This document shows positions 34,880 through 43,199 of a stretch of 64,000 nucleotides of DNA, in pieces. This DNA is from Tardiphaga sp051811025. GTDB taxonomy: Bacteria > Pseudomonadota > Alphaproteobacteria > Rhizobiales > Xanthobacteraceae. A model generated the notes under the pieces. The model was not told the origin of the DNA. It saw only the letters and a list, made by a program, of their open reading frames with translations, and searched no databases. The position numbers and the translations under genes are program-made. Position 1 is the first letter of the stretch. Every line of letters starts with the position of its first letter. The DNA is taken from positions 2,976,001 through 3,040,000 of the forward strand of contig NZ_JBPWQE010000001.1 of assembly GCF_051811025.1 (NCBI RefSeq), in the 5' to 3' direction.

Positions 34880-35307
34880 CTCGCTTCTCACTACGCCTTT
34901 TTGGAAGGCACTCGCGTCACACGCGAACGCAGCAGAGTAAAACTGCACATCACACGATCACTTTGATCACTATGTAGGCAAAAGTAGTCGAATACTCTTG
35001 ATGCGAACCTCGTCAGGTGCGATGTAATAACCTGATAATGCTTCAAAAATAGCCGAGGAGCGAACTTGGCACGGACCCTGCTTTTAGGGAAGCCAGCTTC
35101 GGGTCCGTCGCGCTCACCGGCAAATGTTGAAAGACACCTGTTTAAGAGACAGGGGTGGCCGACCGTCTACCGCATCGGGCGAGATTTCGTCGGTGCGGCG
35201 TGGCGGCAGCGCAATAACGCCCGAAATTGGGTATCGAACAGTGTGCGCAAAACGCGCAATGGTCAAAGCTACGTACGGCCTGATTGGAAGTGCCGGGGAG
35301 ACGTTCA
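34880..35307. other. Divergent upstream region of nnr and glnB
   Basis: 428 bases with no gene. It holds the sigma-54 promoter of glnB and a leader of about 215 bases. An imperfect 18-bp palindrome (35007-35024, ACCT-CGTC-AGGT core) lies about 45 bases upstream of the -24 element and is a weak candidate for an NtrC enhancer site. An 81-codon frame (35066-35311) overlaps the promoter itself and is rejected. Confidence 0.6.
35067..35082 (+). promoter_or_regulatory. Sigma-54 (RpoN) -24/-12 promoter of glnB
   Basis: TGGCACGGACCCTGCT matches the RpoN consensus TGGCACG-N4-TTGCW with one change; GG and GC are separated by exactly 10 bases. Transcription would begin near 35093, giving a leader of about 215 bases before glnB. 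Nitrogen-limitation control through NtrC is the expected logic. Confidence 0.75.
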
Positions 35308-35646
35308 GTGAAAAAGATCGAAGCCATCATCAAGCCCTTCAAGCTGGACGAGGTGAAAGAGGCTCTTCAGGAAGTCGGGTTGCAAGGCATCACCGTCACG
35401 GAAGCCAAGGGCTTCGGCCGTCAGAAGGGCCACGCCGAACTTTATCGCGGCGCTGAATACATCGTCGACTTTCTACCCAAGGTGAAGATCGAGATCGTGA
35501 TTGGCGACGACCTCGTCGAAAAGGCGATCGATGCCATCCGCCGCGCCGCACAAACCGGCCGCATTGGTGACGGCAAGATCTTTGTGTCGAACATCGAGGA
35601 AGCCGTGCGCATCCGTACCGGCGAGTCTGGACTCGACGCGATCTGA
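35308..35646 (+). CDS. glnB: Nitrogen regulatory protein P-II
   Basis: 112-residue trimeric signal protein that reports glutamine and 2-oxoglutarate status to the GlnA adenylylation system and NtrB. The uridylylation site is Tyr51 in LYRGAEYIVDF, and the B- and C-loop motifs (TGRIGDGKIFV, IRTGESG) are present. The GTG start at 35308 follows GGGGAG by eight bases and gives the canonical length. glnA follows 187 bases later, the usual glnB-glnA pairing of alphaproteobacteria. Confidence 0.96.
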   Translation: MKKIEAIIKPFKLDEVKEALQEVGLQGITVTEAKGFGRQKGHAELYRGAEYIVDFLPKVKIEIVIGDDLVEKAIDAIRRAAQTGRIGDGKIFVSNIEEAVRIRTGESGLDAI

Positions 35647-35708
35647 CGGACTGGACGCTCTCCAAGCCGGGTGCTATCCGACATTCAACGCTTCAAGGCG
35701 TCACCAAA

Positions 35709-35728
35709 AAGGCTGCTTCGGCAGCCTT
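35709..35728 (+). terminator. UUCG-capped hairpin between glnB and glnA
   Basis: Perfect 8-bp stem AAGGCTGC/GCAGCCTT capped by TTCG, followed by a weak T-rich tail (CTGTTGTTG). Such hairpins can cause partial termination, giving more glnB than glnA message, or mark a processing site. Confidence 0.6.
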
Positions 35729-35833
35729 CTGTTGTTGACGGTTTGTCTTGTTGAAAACATGCCGTTGTGACCTGATCGTCACGACAGATTGTTACGTCCC
35801 GGAAATCGGCCCGCAAAAAAGGTAGGGAGCCCC

Positions 35834-37243
35834 ATGACGACCGCCAAAGAAGTCCTGCAGTCCATCAAGGACAATGACGTCAAGTACGTCGACCTGCGTT
35901 TCACCGATCCCCGCGGCAAGTGGCAGCACGTGACCTTCGACGTCTCGATGGTCGATGAAGAAATGTTTGCCGAAGGCACCATGTTCGACGGTTCCTCGAT
36001 CGCCGGCTGGAAGGCGATCAACGAGTCCGACATGATGCTGATGCTGGATCCGGCAACGGCGACGATCGATCCGTTCTTCGCAGAGACCACCATGGTCATC
36101 ACCTGCGACATTCTCGAGCCCTCCACCGGCGAGCCCTATAACCGCGACCCGCGCGGCATCGCCAAGAAGGCCGAAGCCATGGTCAAGTCCATGGGCATCG
36201 GCGACACCGTGTTCGTCGGTCCGGAAGCCGAATTCTTCGTGTTCGACGACGTCCGCTTCTCGAGCGACCCGTACAACACAGGCTTCAAGCTCGACTCGTC
36301 CGAATTGCCGACCAACTCCGGCACCGAATATGAAGGCGGCAATCTCGGCCACCGCATCCGCACCAAGGGCGGTTACTTCCCCGTCCCGCCGCAGGACTCG
36401 GTGCAGGACATGCGCTCGGAAATGCTCGGCGCGATGGCGCGCATGGGCGTCAAGGTCGAGAAGCATCACCACGAAGTGGCGTCCGCCCAGCACGAACTCG
36501 GTATGAAGTTCGACACGCTGACCTATATGGCTGACCAGATGCAGATTTATAAGTATTGCATCCATCAGGTCGCACACATCTACGGCAAGACCGCCACCTT
36601 CATGCCGAAGCCGGTCTTCGGCGACAACGGCTCGGGCATGCATGTGCACCAGTCGATCTGGAAGGACGGCAAGCCGACCTTCGCCGGCAACAAATACGCC
36701 GATCTCTCCGAGACCTGCCTCCACTACATCGGCGGCATCATCAAGCACGCTAAGGCGATCAACGCCTTCACCAATCCGTCGACCAACTCCTACAAGCGTC
36801 TGGTCCCCGGCTACGAAGCCCCGGTGCTGCTCGCCTACTCCGCGCGCAACCGCTCGGCCTCCTGCCGCATCCCCTACACCACCAACCCGAAGGCCAAGCG
36901 CGTCGAAGTCCGCTTCCCGGATCCGATGGCCAATCCGTATCTCGCTTTCGCCGCGATGCTGATGGCCGGTCTCGACGGCATCAAGAACAAGATCGATCCG
37001 GGTCCGGCCATGGACAAGGACCTCTACGATCTGCCGAAGGAAGAGCTGAAGTCGATCCCGACGGTGTGCGGTTCGCTCCGCGAAGCCCTCGAGAACCTCG
37101 ACAAGGATCGCGGCTTCCTCAAGAACGGCGGCGTGTTCGATGACGACTTCATCGACAGCTATATCGAACTGAAGATGACCGAAGTGATGCGTTACGAAAT
37201 GACGCCGCACCCGATCGAATTCGACATGTACTACTCGCTGTAA
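35834..37243 (+). CDS. glnA: Type I glutamine synthetase
   Basis: Condenses ammonium and glutamate to glutamine with ATP. 469 residues starting at MTTAKEVLQ; AGGTAGGGAG lies upstream. Active-site motifs include the MFDGSSIAGWKAI region, GSGMHVHQSIWKDG, and the NPSTNSYKRLVPGYEAP loop. The adenylylation tyrosine is in DKDLYDLP near residue 398, so activity should be controlled by GlnE and, through it, by P-II. The preceding 15 in-frame codons were excluded. Confidence 0.98.
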   Translation: MTTAKEVLQSIKDNDVKYVDLRFTDPRGKWQHVTFDVSMVDEEMFAEGTMFDGSSIAGWKAINESDMMLMLDPATATIDPFFAETTMVITCDILEPSTGEPYNRDPRGIAKKAEAMVKSMGIGDTVFVGPEAEFFVFDDVRFSSDPYNTGFKLDSSELPTNSGTEYEGGNLGHRIRTKGGYFPVPPQDSVQDMRSEMLGAMARMGVKVEKHHHEVASAQHELGMKFDTLTYMADQMQIYKYCIHQVAHIYGKTATFMPKPVFGDNGSGMHVHQSIWKDGKPTFAGNKYADLSETCLHYIGGIIKHAKAINAFTNPSTNSYKRLVPGYEAPVLLAYSARNRSASCRIPYTTNPKAKRVEVRFPDPMANPYLAFAAMLMAGLDGIKNKIDPGPAMDKDLYDLPKEELKSIPTVCGSLREALENLDKDRGFLKNGGVFDDDFIDSYIELKMTEVMRYEMTPHPIEFDMYYSL

Positions 37244-37271
37244 TTCCGTAGGGATTACAGCGAAACGATCG

Positions 37272-37300
37272 AGGCGCTCCGGCAACGGGGCGCCTTTTTT
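37272..37300 (+). terminator. Intrinsic terminator of glnA
   Basis: Stem AGGCGC/GCGCCT (37272-37277 and 37290-37295) followed by six T residues, 29 bases past the glnA stop. Confidence 0.88.
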
Positions 37301-37319
37301 GTTGCGCCTCTCCTGGCGC

Positions 37320-38006
37320 CTATTTCCGGGCGAGAGCCATCGCCGGTTCAGGCGCGTTCGGGAAGCCGATCGCCGCAAGCGCCCTGGCTGCCTCCCCTTC
37401 GCTGGCCGCCCACGGCAGCTTCGCGGTGACACCGCGCGTGATGGGTTCGCCGAGACGCCCGCCGAAATCGATCGGCCACAGACCATTCGGCACCGCCTCG
37501 ACCGTGATGCTGCGCAGGCGCGTGCCAGTGCCTAGTGCCGACAGGTCGTCGGGCTGCATCCTGCGCATGGTCGAGGCATCCCTGGGATCGGAGAAACTGG
37601 CCAGCACCGGCATCAATTCGCCGGTGACCGGAACAGCGCCGGTCTGGCTGCTGACGTCGCGGAACGCGATCTTGCGTCCGGCCGCCTGATAGGCCCGCAT
37701 CGCCACGAAATTGGCACCGTCGAAATCGGCACTGCCCTTGTCGTCATGCAACATCAGCGCGGCAAGGTTCCTGCCGCCGCCGAGATCGACGATCACGGCA
37801 TCGCCCCGTGACGTCACCTTGCCGGCAGGTTGATAGCCCCGATAGGGATGCACGGAGACGACGTTCGAGGCCGCCTTCACGCCGTCCGGCGTCTCGACCT
37901 CCATGGTCAGCCGATATTTGTGCGCGGGTCGGTTGATCCGGATCTGATCGCCGATCACCAGGGCAGTGAGCAGTCCGAGCGGACCGACCCATTTCAGCAT
38001 GTCCAT
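37320..38006 (-). CDS. Hypothetical membrane-anchored protein
   Basis: Not recognised. 228 residues from the ATG at 38006, which follows GGAGG by nine bases. One N-terminal hydrophobic segment (WVGPLGLLTALVIGD) acts as anchor or uncleaved signal. The rest looks like a beta-rich extracytoplasmic domain, starting YRLTMEVETPDG and including GRLGEPITRGVTAKLPW near the end. Convergent with glnA. No cysteine pairs or catalytic motif stand out. Confidence 0.72.
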   Translation of the reverse strand: MDMLKWVGPLGLLTALVIGDQIRINRPAHKYRLTMEVETPDGVKAASNVVSVHPYRGYQPAGKVTSRGDAVIVDLGGGRNLAALMLHDDKGSADFDGANFVAMRAYQAAGRKIAFRDVSSQTGAVPVTGELMPVLASFSDPRDASTMRRMQPDDLSALGTGTRLRSITVEAVPNGLWPIDFGGRLGEPITRGVTAKLPWAASEGEAARALAAIGFPNAPEPAMALARK

Positions 38007-38128
38007 TATTATTGGCCTCCCCCATCGGCCATGCACGATCGCGACGGAGACGTCAAAGCGGCGATATGTCTTGATCCCCGTTGCAATTGACGGAACAGTG
38101 AAAGTCCAATCAATGCGAAGGATCCACC

Positions 38129-39268
38129 GTGCCCGCAGAAGCCAATGTCCAGACGCGTAGTGACCTTGCCTGGGCGATCACGGCGGGCGGCATCGCCACG
38201 GTGTCCTTCGCGATCCTCATAGGCTTCGCTTGGTACTTCTCGGGAACGCTATTCCTGATCTTCGCAGGGGTCCTGCTTGGCGTAGCGCTCAATGCGCTGA
38301 CGGAATTATTCGGGCGCTTCATGGGCGGCCCGCATCCCATGCGGCTCGCAATGATCTGCATCGTGCTCGCCGCGATGCTGGTGGGCGTGATGTATCTGGG
38401 CGGATCGACCATCGCCAATCAGGCCAAGACGCTGTCCGGCACCCTCAAGTCGCAGGTCGTCAACGTAAAGACCTATCTTGAGCAGCACGGCGTCGACACC
38501 AGCTATTTCGATTTCAACAGCATCACGTCGGATCCGCCCGCGGAGCCCGGCACGTCGCCCGCCACCTCAACGCCGAAGTCCAGCGGCGGCCTGCCAAGCG
38601 CTGGCACCATCGCATCATCAGGTGGCGCCATTGTCAGCCAGACACTGAAAATCCTGCTCGGCACCGTCGGTGCGGTCGGCAACTTCTTCATCGTGCTGTT
38701 CTTGGGACTAACGTTTGCCGCGCAGCCCAGCGTCTACCGCAAGGGGCTCTTGCACCTGACGCCGCGGAAACATCGCGGGCCGATGACGGTCATCGTCGAT
38801 CGCATCAGCGACACGCTGCAGCGCTGGCTGATCGCGCAGATGCTCACCATGGTGGTGGTCGGCGCCATTACCTGGATCGGACTGAAGCTGATCGGGATTC
38901 CTAGCGCCTTCATTCTCGGCGTTCAGGCCGGCCTGCTCGCCTTCATTCCCACCGTCGGCGCCCTGCTCGGCGGGTTGATCGTCGTGCTCGCCAGCCTCGC
39001 CTCGGGCTGGGTCGCCGCTGCGTCAGCCTTTGCGCTGTTCATGGGCGTGCATGCGCTGGAGAGCTACATCCTGACACCGATCCTGCAGCGGCAGGCGCTG
39101 GATATTCCGCCGGCCACGCTGTTCGCGTTCCAGATCCTGCTCGGCGTGGTGTTCGGCGTCTGGGGCCTCGCACTGGCATTGCCGGTGCTGGCGATCGTAA
39201 AGGTCGTCATCGACTTCATGCGTGAAGAGGACGAAGCCTCCGCACAGGATAAGGCGATAGCGGCGTAA
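38129..39268 (+). CDS. AI-2E family transporter / PerM-like permease
   Basis: 379 residues with about eight hydrophobic segments in the arrangement of PF01594. The late conserved region is GALLGGLIVVLASL, then HALESYILTPILQRQALDIPP. A Ser/Thr/Pro/Gly-rich loop of about 35 residues interrupts the middle. The start is a GTG at 38129 with GAAGGA upstream. Members include autoinducer-2 exporters and Na+/H+ antiporters, so the substrate is open. The stop codon is part of an inverted repeat. Confidence 0.88.
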   Translation: MPAEANVQTRSDLAWAITAGGIATVSFAILIGFAWYFSGTLFLIFAGVLLGVALNALTELFGRFMGGPHPMRLAMICIVLAAMLVGVMYLGGSTIANQAKTLSGTLKSQVVNVKTYLEQHGVDTSYFDFNSITSDPPAEPGTSPATSTPKSSGGLPSAGTIASSGGAIVSQTLKILLGTVGAVGNFFIVLFLGLTFAAQPSVYRKGLLHLTPRKHRGPMTVIVDRISDTLQRWLIAQMLTMVVVGAITWIGLKLIGIPSAFILGVQAGLLAFIPTVGALLGGLIVVLASLASGWVAAASAFALFMGVHALESYILTPILQRQALDIPPATLFAFQILLGVVFGVWGLALALPVLAIVKVVIDFMREEDEASAQDKAIAA

Positions 39269-39331
39269 GGCGGATTATGCGGAGTTTCTCATCGGGCGCG
39301 CTTCGCGCGACCCGTTGGCTAATCCGCCTTA
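39266..39331. repeat. Palindromic intergenic element after the AI-2E gene
   Basis: Perfect 12-bp arms TAAGGCGGATTA (39266-39277) and TAATCCGCCTTA (39320-39331) enclose an inner GC hairpin (CGCGCTTCGCGCG). The form resembles dispersed repeats common in Bradyrhizobium-group genomes; it also supplies the stop codon of the transporter and may end transcription. Confidence 0.65.
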
Positions 39332-39344
39332 CTACTGATCGAAC

Positions 39345-39641
39345 TCAGGTGGTCAGCACGGTCTCGGTGTGCTCGACATAAGGCGGCGTTTCGAAATACG
39401 GGCCCACCAGCGCGCGCCATTCGGCGAAATCGGGCGAGCCGCGGAAATCGACGGTGTGGTTTTCGAGGGTTTCCCACTTGGCGACGAGACGGTAGCGCGA
39501 CGGCATCTCGACCGACTTGTGCAGCTCAAAACCCTTGCCGCCCTTGGCGCGGAGGAACAGCGGCTTGGCCTTGGCGACGGCCGCCTCGAAATCCTTCTCG
39601 GTGCCCGGCTTGACGTCGATCTGTGCGATTTCAGTGATCAT
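39345..39641 (-). CDS. Antibiotic-biosynthesis-monooxygenase (ABM) fold protein
   Basis: 98-residue ferredoxin-like dimeric barrel protein of the ABM superfamily. Visible features are the N-terminal MITEIAQIDVKPGTEKDFE and the aromatic LVAKWETLENHTVDFRGS segment. The superfamily includes quinol monooxygenases, heme-degrading enzymes and proteins of unknown role. No cofactor-binding residues can be singled out, so only the fold is claimed. Confidence 0.85.
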   Translation of the reverse strand: MITEIAQIDVKPGTEKDFEAAVAKAKPLFLRAKGGKGFELHKSVEMPSRYRLVAKWETLENHTVDFRGSPDFAEWRALVGPYFETPPYVEHTETVLTT

Positions 39642-39719
39642 GGTTTCCCGACCCTTTGTTTTGCGGTCGGTGTCTTTACCGCAAAGTCGGGGTTCGGTGA
39701 AGGAGCCGCCGAAAAGTGA

Positions 39720-39956
39720 TCAGGCGAACAGCAGAACCGTGCCGACGACCATGACGCAGCAGCCGATGAAAGCGATGACCGGCAGCTTGCTGTGCTGCAC
39801 GCCGTAGCGCCCCTGCGCACGACGTTCGGTAATCAGCGCGGTCTCGTATTCGTCCGAGCTCGAAAACATGCAGGCAAAGCCGGCACGGGCCGAGGCAGCG
39901 GCCGCTTCAAGGGACATCAAAGCAGTGTCGGAGGTCGAGTCGGGCAAGGTCATCAT
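39720..39956 (-). CDS. Small protein with a C-terminal membrane anchor
   Basis: Unrecognised, 78 residues. The soluble N-terminal part (about 57 residues) contains DEYETALITERRAQGRYG; the C-terminus ends in one hydrophobic helix (VIAFIGCCVMVVGTVLLFA), giving a tail-anchored layout. It lies between the ABM gene and an intergenic repeat. Two possible starts (MM) are adjacent. Confidence 0.6.
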   Translation of the reverse strand: MMTLPDSTSDTALMSLEAAAASARAGFACMFSSSDEYETALITERRAQGRYGVQHSKLPVIAFIGCCVMVVGTVLLFA

Positions 39957-39993
39957 GCGATGACAGTAGGGATCGAATGGTAAACGGATCCTT

Positions 39994-40104
39994 TAGAGCA
40001 TGATCCCGAAAAGTGGATGCCGGTTTTCGCCGACAAACGAGTTCGTTTGTCGAGAGATCATGTTCAAACGACAGAAAGAGCCAAAGTCTGATGCATCAGA
40101 CTTT
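39994..40104. repeat. Compound palindromic repeat with GAGCATGATCC motif
   Basis: Contains GAGCATGATCCCGAAAAGTGG and CCGGTTTTCG, words I recognise from a dispersed repeat of the Bradyrhizobium group. Two strong palindromes follow: 10-bp arms at 40031-40052 and a perfect 22-bp palindrome at 40083-40104. The last one overlaps the stop of the diguanylate cyclase gene. Confidence 0.75.
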
Positions 40105-41353
40105 AGCGCACGCCGTTTGCCGTCATCGTAACGGCTGCACGTACCACCGCGGGCTTGGCCTGCGCCGCTTGCCCGATCGCCGCAGCACGACGCCCCTGTT
40201 CCAGCGACAGCGGTTCTTCTTCCGCCGCCTGCACACGATTACGGCCGCTGCGCTTGGCCTGGTAAAGCGCAGTGTCGGCCGCAGCGAGCAGGACGTCGAG
40301 TTCAGTGCCGGCCGGTCCGCCGGCGACGCCGATACTGACGGTGGTCGCGACCGGCGCCTCGTCTACCTGGATGCCGCAGGTCGCAAACGCCTCGCGCACG
40401 CGCTCGGCCGCCTGCATTGCCTCGTCCAGGCTGCAGGGCAACATCGCCGCAAATTCCTCGCCGCCGATGCGGCCAGAGAGATCGGTGATCCGCAGCGTAT
40501 GCGTGATGACCGTGGCAAACAGCTTCAGCACCTCATCGCCGGCGGGATGGCCGAAGCGATCATTGATCGACTTGAAGTGATCGATGTCGAAAATCATGAC
40601 TGTGACCGGCCGCCCGGCTTTCGCCTCGCGCTCGATCATCCGCGCCGTAGCCTCGGAGAAGCCACGGCGGTTAAACAGACCGGTGAGCGGATCGCAGGAT
40701 GCCGCGACCTTGTGCGCGGTGACCGCGCGCTCGGACACCAGCATGAAGATCAGGAACACCGTGCCGACCGCATAGAGCACGAGTTCGACGGCAAAGGCCG
40801 TGACCCAGATGCTGTTGCCGAAATTGCTGTGATCGCCATGCAGCAGGTCGCCGAGCAGGATCGGCAGCATCAGGACGAAACCATGCAGCATCGGCACCAG
40901 GATGGTCGGCCAGCGCCTTTGCACCGCCTTGCGACGCTCGTTCCACAATTCATGGGCCGTCAACATGGCATAGAGCGCCACGATGCCCGCGCCGATGGTC
41001 ATGCGCAGCGACGCCGCCTCAGCCGGCAGGGTGAAGATGACAGCGATCCAGGCGATGGCGCCGAGAAACAGGCCGGCCCAGCTCGGGCTGCGGCCATGGA
41101 ACACGCGCGCAGCGTTCCACACCATGCCGCAGGCCACGAAGCCCACGGCATTGAATGCCAAAGACAGCACGTCACCCAGGAGCGACGCGGCAAGTGTCCA
41201 CAATGCGACCGATACGGCGCCGAGCAGGTAAGCCAGCCCCCACCAGTTGAGGGCCGCGATCTTTTCCTGTCGTCCGAAGAACAGCAGCATCCCGCCCAAC
41301 ATCGCCGCAACCAGGGTTGCCACCAGATAGAGCGTGGAAGAATCGAGCGACAT
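40103..41353 (-). CDS. Membrane-bound diguanylate cyclase (GGDEF domain)
   Basis: Synthesises cyclic di-GMP. 416 residues starting at MSLDSSTLY: about six or seven hydrophobic segments fill residues 8-210, then a GGDEF domain begins at CDPLTGLFNRRGF. The active-site loop is GGEEF. An inhibitory I-site RITD sits five residues upstream, so product feedback is expected. The C-terminal 45 residues are Ala/Gln-rich and disordered. The membrane part is not a named sensor domain I recognise. The longer frame to 41470 has no supporting ribosome-binding site. Confidence 0.92.
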   Translation of the reverse strand: MSLDSSTLYLVATLVAAMLGGMLLFFGRQEKIAALNWWGLAYLLGAVSVALWTLAASLLGDVLSLAFNAVGFVACGMVWNAARVFHGRSPSWAGLFLGAIAWIAVIFTLPAEAASLRMTIGAGIVALYAMLTAHELWNERRKAVQRRWPTILVPMLHGFVLMLPILLGDLLHGDHSNFGNSIWVTAFAVELVLYAVGTVFLIFMLVSERAVTAHKVAASCDPLTGLFNRRGFSEATARMIEREAKAGRPVTVMIFDIDHFKSINDRFGHPAGDEVLKLFATVITHTLRITDLSGRIGGEEFAAMLPCSLDEAMQAAERVREAFATCGIQVDEAPVATTVSIGVAGGPAGTELDVLLAAADTALYQAKRSGRNRVQAAEEEPLSLEQGRRAAAIGQAAQAKPAVVRAAVTMTANGVR

Positions 41354-41525
41354 ATTTGAGCACCGGCAATTGTTGCGAGATTTCCGAACCATCATGATTC
41401 GGACTGGCCTCTTCGCCATCATCGAACATACGAGTGTACCGATTGGAAATCCGTTTGCACGCCTGCACAAGTTTTCACGAAAAACTGCGTCAATCTGTCA
41501 GCATTCCGATCGTGGACCAGAACGC

Positions 41526-41552
41526 AAAAAGGGCGCCCGAAGGCGCCCTTTT
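41526..41552 (-). terminator. Intrinsic terminator of rplM-rpsI
   Basis: Minus-strand stem GGGCGCC-TTCG-GGCGCCC followed by TTTTT (reading 41552 down to 41526), about 47 bases past the rpsI stop. Perfect arms and a UUCG loop. Confidence 0.93.
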
Positions 41553-41599
41553 CAAAATTGTATTCACCGCATTTGCAGCAAATTTTATCGAAGCAGAAA

Positions 41600-42076
41600 T
41601 TAGCGCTTCGAGAACTGGAAGGACTTGCGGGCTTTCGCCTTGCCGTACTTCTTGCGCTCGACGACACGCGAGTCGCGGGTCAGGAATCCGCCCTTCTTGA
41701 GGACGCCGCGCAGATCCGGTTCGAAGCAGGTCAGAGCCTTGGAGATGCCGTGACGCACGGCACCGGCCTGGCCCGACAGACCGCCACCGGCAACGGTGCA
41801 GATCACGTCGTACTGGCCAGCGCGGGCTGCAGCGACCAGCGGCTGCTGGATGAGCATGCGCAGCACCGGACGAGCGAAGTACACTTCGACTTCACGGGTG
41901 TTGACCACGACCTTGCCGGCGCCCGGCTTGATCCAGACACGAGCGACAGCGTCCTTACGCTTGCCGGTCGCATAGGCGCGGCCCTGCTTGTCGATCTTCT
42001 TCACATACTTCGGCGCATCAGGAGCCGACACCTTCAGCGACGACAGCTGGTCGAGAGACTGCATGGTATCCGACAT
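41600..42076 (-). CDS. rpsI: 30S ribosomal protein S9
   Basis: 158 residues. The core VARVWIKPGAGKVVVN and the C-terminal RDSRVVERKKYGKAKARKSFQFSKR tail, which reaches the ribosomal P site, are typical. An N-terminal extension of about 25 residues (MSDTMQSLDQLSSLKV) is as in other alphaproteobacteria. The ATG shares a base with the rplM stop (TAATG), so translation is coupled. Confidence 0.98.
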   Translation of the reverse strand: MSDTMQSLDQLSSLKVSAPDAPKYVKKIDKQGRAYATGKRKDAVARVWIKPGAGKVVVNTREVEVYFARPVLRMLIQQPLVAAARAGQYDVICTVAGGGLSGQAGAVRHGISKALTCFEPDLRGVLKKGGFLTRDSRVVERKKYGKAKARKSFQFSKR

Positions 42077-42540
42077 TATGCGGCCCTCTTGTTCTTGCGG
42101 TTCAACGCACCAACGTCGAATGCTTCTGGTTGCTGGGCCTCGTGCGGGTGCTCTGCACCGGCATAAACACGCAGATTGCCGAACTGGACGCGACCGAGCG
42201 GGCCGCGCGGGATCATGCGCTCAACAGCCTTCTCGACAACGCGCTCCGGGAAACGACCTTCGAGGATCGACTTCGCAGTACGTTCCTTGATGCCGCCGAT
42301 GAAGCCGGTGTGGTGATAGTAAACCTTGTCTTCACGCTTGCGGCCGGTGAAAACCACCTTGTCCGCGTTGACGATGATGACATGGTCTCCGCAATCAACA
42401 TGCGGGGTATAGGTCGGGAGATGCTTGCCGCGCAGCCGCATTGCGACCAGCGTGGCCAGCCGGCCCACCACGAGACCAGTGGCGTCGATGACGATCCACT
42501 TCTTCGTGATCTCGGCGGGCTTTGCCGAAAACGTCTTCAT
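42076..42540 (-). CDS. rplM: 50S ribosomal protein L13
   Basis: 154 residues with the L13 signatures KWIVIDATGLVVGRLATLVA and the GDHVIIVNADKVVFTG strand, then MIPRGPLGRVQFGNLRVYAG. First gene of the two-gene rplM-rpsI operon. The 151-base upstream region is AT-rich and should contain the promoter. Confidence 0.98.
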   Translation of the reverse strand: MKTFSAKPAEITKKWIVIDATGLVVGRLATLVAMRLRGKHLPTYTPHVDCGDHVIIVNADKVVFTGRKREDKVYYHHTGFIGGIKERTAKSILEGRFPERVVEKAVERMIPRGPLGRVQFGNLRVYAGAEHPHEAQQPEAFDVGALNRKNKRAA

Positions 42541-42691
42541 TGTGAATATCCATGAAAAGGGGATATCGGCGGTGATCCGCCGAACTGAGGGCGTTTCTAA
42601 ATAAGCGACCGGATTCCGTCAATGCCAAATATGACAGAATTCATCAATTAAATCATCGCGTTATAATTACGGTTCTATAATACCTTAGTAA

Positions 42692-43123
42692 TTACCCAAC
42701 GTTCGGAATGGAATAGGTCGAGGTCACATGGGCGATCGGATCGGCCGAAGTGCCTGATAACAGGGTCACTTCACCCACCGCGAGGCGTTTTCCGAGTTTC
42801 AGCAGCTTGGCGGCTGCCAGTACATCCTGCCCCGGCAAGCCCTTGCGCAGGAAATTGATGTTCAGGCTGGTGGTCACCGCAAGGCCCACAGGACCGATCG
42901 CCGACAGCAGCACGACGTACATGGCAAAATCGGCCAGGGCCATCAGTGTCGGACCCGATACCGTGCCACCCGGCCGCAGCATGCGTTCGCCATAGGTCTG
43001 GCGCAGCAGGCAAGTGGTACCATCAGCGCTTTCAATCGCGATATCGCCGGCGCCAAAGGCCTGCGGGAACTCGCGCTTCAGAAACGCCTCGAGTTCAGCC
43101 ACGCTCATTTTCGCAGTCGTCAT
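42692..43123 (-). CDS. PaaI-family hotdog thioesterase
   Basis: 143 residues of the acyl-CoA thioesterase fold. The family segment LRPGGTVSGPTLMALADFAMYV contains the catalytic Asp on the long central helix, and the strand LNINFLRKGLPGQDV follows. Substrate is unknown. It is divergent from the enoyl-CoA hydratase gene, so the two may share control in an acyl-CoA pathway. An internal ATG (MSVAEL) at 43108 is an alternative start. Confidence 0.9.
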   Translation of the reverse strand: MTTAKMSVAELEAFLKREFPQAFGAGDIAIESADGTTCLLRQTYGERMLRPGGTVSGPTLMALADFAMYVVLLSAIGPVGLAVTTSLNINFLRKGLPGQDVLAAAKLLKLGKRLAVGEVTLLSGTSADPIAHVTSTYSIPNVG

Positions 43124-43199
43124 GTCTCCACCCTGCTCTCGCTTGTGCCGTCCTGTTACAATATGGTGACGGTCCTGCCCAGCGATGGAATCTCAAGTC

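Noticed and set aside
35066..35311. 81-codon plus-strand frame overlapping the start of glnB
   Set aside because: It begins inside the sigma-54 promoter and is in another frame from glnB; no ribosome-binding site.
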